Origin: Seohaeicola_A nanhaiensis | GTDB taxonomy: Bacteria; Pseudomonadota; Alphaproteobacteria; Rhodobacterales; Rhodobacteraceae | Direction of reading: 5' to 3' | Length of the DNA: 64,000 nt | NCBI RefSeq assembly: GCF_042654245.1 | Contig: NZ_JBHSGI010000002.1 | Span: forward strand, 372,001-436,000 | Part shown: positions 61,847-64,000 of the stretch, one piece after another | Layout of the letters: each line of letters opens with the position of its first letter | How positions within the stretch are numbered: the first letter of the stretch is position 1 | Made by a program: the position numbers and the translations under genes | The notes under the pieces: model-generated | Databases searched by the model: none | What the model was told of the DNA's origin: nothing | The model's input: only the letters and a program-made list of their open reading frames with translations

Positions 61847-63298
61847 TTACATGATCTTGAAGGCCGGGTCGCTCAGCGCGGTGGCGCTGGGGAGGGGCCT
61901 TGCGGAATAGGCGGACTTGATGCCCTCGATCCACTGTTTCGACTTGGAGGTCAGCTGGAAGCCGCCCGTCATCGAGCGGCCCCGCGTGACCAGGATGCCG
62001 AGGTCGGCGCCCTCATAGCGGTAGTCGCCCACGTTGGAGATGCGCAGGAAGAAGGCCTCGTCCTCGTTCTCGACCGCGCGGCGGTGATAGTCGAAGCGGT
62101 CATAGACCACGCGGCCATCGGGCATCATGCGGTAGATGCCGGACTGCGGCGCGTGGGTGATTATGTCGACGTTGTCGTCGGTGTGCTTGATCACCATTTG
62201 CGACCAGCTGTCGATCATGTCGGGGTCGGCCCAGCGGGCGTTCAGCTCCTCCACGTTCAGCTTGAAGGGTTTCTTGGAGAATTCCAGCAGGTGGAAGAGG
62301 AAGAGCGGCGCGTCGGCATGGGCGAAGGCGGCGTGGTTGGTCATCGAGCTGGCGCCGGTGATGCGCGGGTTAAGCTCGCCCAGCCAGATGTCGCCGTTCT
62401 TCTTCTCGATCAGGAAGTCGAGTTCGAAATAGCCGCGGTAGCCTTCCTTGCGCAGCTGTTCGCCGAAGCGGAAGGTGAGTTCGCGGGCCTTCTGGCGGGT
62501 CTTGGGGGGGAAGGCAGTCGAGAAGATCTCGTTGCCGCACCAGCCGCCGCGATAGGGCGTCAGTTCCTTGAAGCCGACGAGTTCGGTCATCAGCGGGCCG
62601 ACGATGGTGCCTTCGGAGGTGCAGCAGGCCTCGATGGCGGAGCCGCGGCAGTCGATGCGCTTCATGATCTTGATCTCGCCCTGGCCGACGATCTCGTGCT
62701 CGTGCTTGCGGAAGTCGGACTCGGACTTGATGAAGAAGGTGGTGTGGCCTGAATCGCCGAAGGCCGATTGCAGGACGAGGTCGTTGCCGATGCCGGCCTT
62801 TTTGGTGAGTTCCTGGAGGTGCTTGTAGTCCTTGACCTCGGAGAGGGTGTTGGGGACCGAGGGCACCTTGGCCTTGTTGCCGACGCGGACGGTTTCGATC
62901 TTGTTGTCCATCGACTGGCGCAGCTTGGCCTTGGGGAACCAGACCTCGCCGCCGAGTTCCTTGACCAGCTTCTCGGTCTTCTCGTCGAACATGAGGAAGA
63001 CGAATTTCGGCTTGCCGCCGCGTTTCTTGACGTAGTCGATGACCTCCTTGTGCTGGAGGAGGTAATTGTTGATGTCCTCGATCGACTGGAATTCGTCGTG
63101 GGGCAGTTCTGAGGGGCAGAGCACGTTGGGGTGGCGGCCGTCGAAGCAATCCATGTAGCAGATGTATTTGAAGTTCTTCACCCACTCGTCGAGGCCGAGC
63201 AGGTTGAAATTGGTCGCCGAGACGAAATAGATCGGATCCTTGTTGGTGTGGAAGAACCGGCGGATTTCCGAGATGTTGTTCAATACCTTCTTGGCCAT
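61847..63298 (-). CDS. ATP-grasp domain protein
   Basis: 483 residues. The ATP-grasp core covers about 130-340 and includes VLQSAFGDSGHTTFF (glycine-rich loop region), GYRGYFELDFLIEK and the metal-binding GELNPRITGAS. The N-terminal pre-ATP-grasp part starts MAKKVLNNISEIRRFF. The C-terminal region is unassigned. No biotin-carboxylase partner is present. Codons are strongly G/C-ended and lysine is almost always AAG, which suggests high expression. An AAAAGGA ribosome site lies eight bases before the ATG. It follows the decarboxylase gene by 22 bases, so the two are probably one operon. Confidence 0.85.
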   Translation of the reverse strand: MAKKVLNNISEIRRFFHTNKDPIYFVSATNFNLLGLDEWVKNFKYICYMDCFDGRHPNVLCPSELPHDEFQSIEDINNYLLQHKEVIDYVKKRGGKPKFVFLMFDEKTEKLVKELGGEVWFPKAKLRQSMDNKIETVRVGNKAKVPSVPNTLSEVKDYKHLQELTKKAGIGNDLVLQSAFGDSGHTTFFIKSESDFRKHEHEIVGQGEIKIMKRIDCRGSAIEACCTSEGTIVGPLMTELVGFKELTPYRGGWCGNEIFSTAFPPKTRQKARELTFRFGEQLRKEGYRGYFELDFLIEKKNGDIWLGELNPRITGASSMTNHAAFAHADAPLFLFHLLEFSKKPFKLNVEELNARWADPDMIDSWSQMVIKHTDDNVDIITHAPQSGIYRMMPDGRVVYDRFDYHRRAVENEDEAFFLRISNVGDYRYEGADLGILVTRGRSMTGGFQLTSKSKQWIEGIKSAYSARPLPSATALSDPAFKIM

Positions 63299-63320
63299 GA
63301 TGTGTTCCTTTTAACCCCTG

Positions 63321-64000
63321 TTATTTCGCCGCTTTTTTAAGTGCTGCGGCTGTGAAGACGCGCAGGCCCAGGTCGGGCCTGAAACCGTGGATTTCGCTGA
63401 CGTCGAGCGCGCGCATGAAGGCCATGATCTCGCGGCTGATCACCTGCCCCGGGACCAGGATCGGGAAGCCCGGGGGATAGGGAATGATGAAGCCAGCGGA
63501 GACCAGTTCCTCGCCCGCCTGAAGCCGCTCCATCAGAAGGTCGTCGAGCGGGAGATAGTCGCAGTTGTCCTCGTCGTAGGAGAGGAAGAAGGCGGTGCGG
63601 ATGTCGCCTTCGGGCGTGTCCGATCCGGAGCGGAAGGCGTCGTGGAAGCGCGAGAAGTCGGGCAGCGGCGGGACGTGTTCGACGAGGGCTGAGACGCGGT
63701 TGTCGAAGGAGCGGCGTTCCATCTTGGAGGCATCGTCGAGCAGGTCGTCGAGATCGCGCGCGATTTCGACCAGCACTTCGATCAGATAGGCGACGGAAGA
63801 GCGGGTGGTGCCGATGTTCGTCATGAACAGCACCGTGTTGCGCGAGGTCTTGTTGATCTGGATGCCGTATTTGTCCATCAGGATCTTGGTCTTGAAGGTA
63901 TCCCCGTCCCAGCCGGTGCCCCCGACCGCCAGGGTGATCCGCGTGGCGTCGAGCACGAATTCGTCCCGGCTCCAGCTGCTCCAGATATCGGTCCAGCCCT
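63321..64000 (-). CDS. Orn/Lys/Arg decarboxylase, C-terminal part (cut by window edge)
   Basis: About 226 C-terminal residues. ITLAVGGTGWDG, ILMDKYGIQINKTSRNTVLF and TNIGTTRSSVAYLIEVLV are typical of the end of the PLP domain of fold-type I basic amino acid decarboxylases. The C-terminal Orn/Lys/Arg domain follows with DYLPLDDLLMERLQAGE and SAGFIIPYPPGFPILVPG. The PLP-binding lysine lies outside the window. Products would be putrescine, cadaverine or agmatine. The stop is 22 bases before the ATP-grasp start. Confidence 0.9.
   Translation of the reverse strand, partial: GWTDIWSSWSRDEFVLDATRITLAVGGTGWDGDTFKTKILMDKYGIQINKTSRNTVLFMTNIGTTRSSVAYLIEVLVEIARDLDDLLDDASKMERRSFDNRVSALVEHVPPLPDFSRFHDAFRSGSDTPEGDIRTAFFLSYDEDNCDYLPLDDLLMERLQAGEELVSAGFIIPYPPGFPILVPGQVISREIMAFMRALDVSEIHGFRPDLGLRVFTAAALKKAAK

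Noticed and set aside
1..64000. CRISPR array, prophage, insertion sequence, tRNA or rRNA genes
   Set aside because: No regularly spaced repeats, integrase, transposase, capsid gene, cloverleaf-type sequence or rRNA-like stretch was found on either strand.

Overview
The window is a high-GC chromosomal segment that reads as an alphaproteobacterium of the Rhodobacteraceae (Roseobacter group). The grounds are the gene orders tolQ-tolR-tolA-tolB-pal-cpoB-tilS-ftsH and rsmB-heparinase-purH-lspA, the BetI/BetC choline-O-sulfate operon, the LysE/ArgP pair, and the style of the proteins (FolE2, DUF1674/SDHAF4, DUF3035). Genes are tightly packed, often with ATGA or TGATG overlaps. I see no rRNA, tRNA, transposase, integrase, phage gene or CRISPR array.

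Region 1 (1-12213, minus strand) is envelope and housekeeping. It holds folE2, an unknown membrane protein, trkH, an unknown protein, thpR, ybgC, the complete tolQRAB-pal-cpoB set, tilS and the start of ftsH. Between tolA and tolB lies a decayed second copy of the tolA 3' end. Region 2 (12402-20428, mainly plus) holds a D-amino-acid transaminase, a DHFR-like reductase, a half-size EamA protein, a hydrolase, a sulfotransferase, a DedA protein, smpB, a cupin (minus), 3-mercaptopyruvate sulfurtransferase and a class I aminotransferase.

Region 3 (20456-33147) holds a SulP transporter without a STAS domain, an active/inactive M16 peptidase pair, a DUF3035 lipoprotein, lspA, purH, a heparinase-like protein and rsmB, then SDHAF4, dapB, rbfA and a phosphodiester glycosidase. 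Region 4 (33171-49852) is accessory metabolism. It starts with a molybdenum hydroxylase operon (FAD, Fe-S and Mo subunits, a MoaD/ThiS-like protein, then a TauD-like dioxygenase). Divergent from it are a sugar-acid-type dehydratase and an RraA-family protein behind an AT-rich promoter/operator. Next come a nuclease, a betI-betC-GST-betA operon with a clear operator, a LysE exporter with its LysR regulator, and an SDR lacking the usual catalytic residues.

Region 5 (49900-61245) holds yebC, an SLC13-type permease, a FAD dehydrogenase, a large orphan CHASE/PAS histidine kinase, divergent efp and epmA, a second SDR and a BKACE enzyme. Region 6 (61246-64000) is a 600-base repeat-bearing spacer followed by an ATP-grasp protein and the end of an Orn/Lys/Arg decarboxylase on the minus strand.

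The least explained signals are four. One is a 75-base intergenic repeat present twice in opposite orientation (18247-18321 and 61312-61385). The second is the tolA 3' remnant. The third is the dehydratase/RraA/Mo-hydroxylase neighbourhood, which could form a non-phosphorylative sugar-acid route. The fourth is the decarboxylase plus ATP-grasp pair at the right edge.
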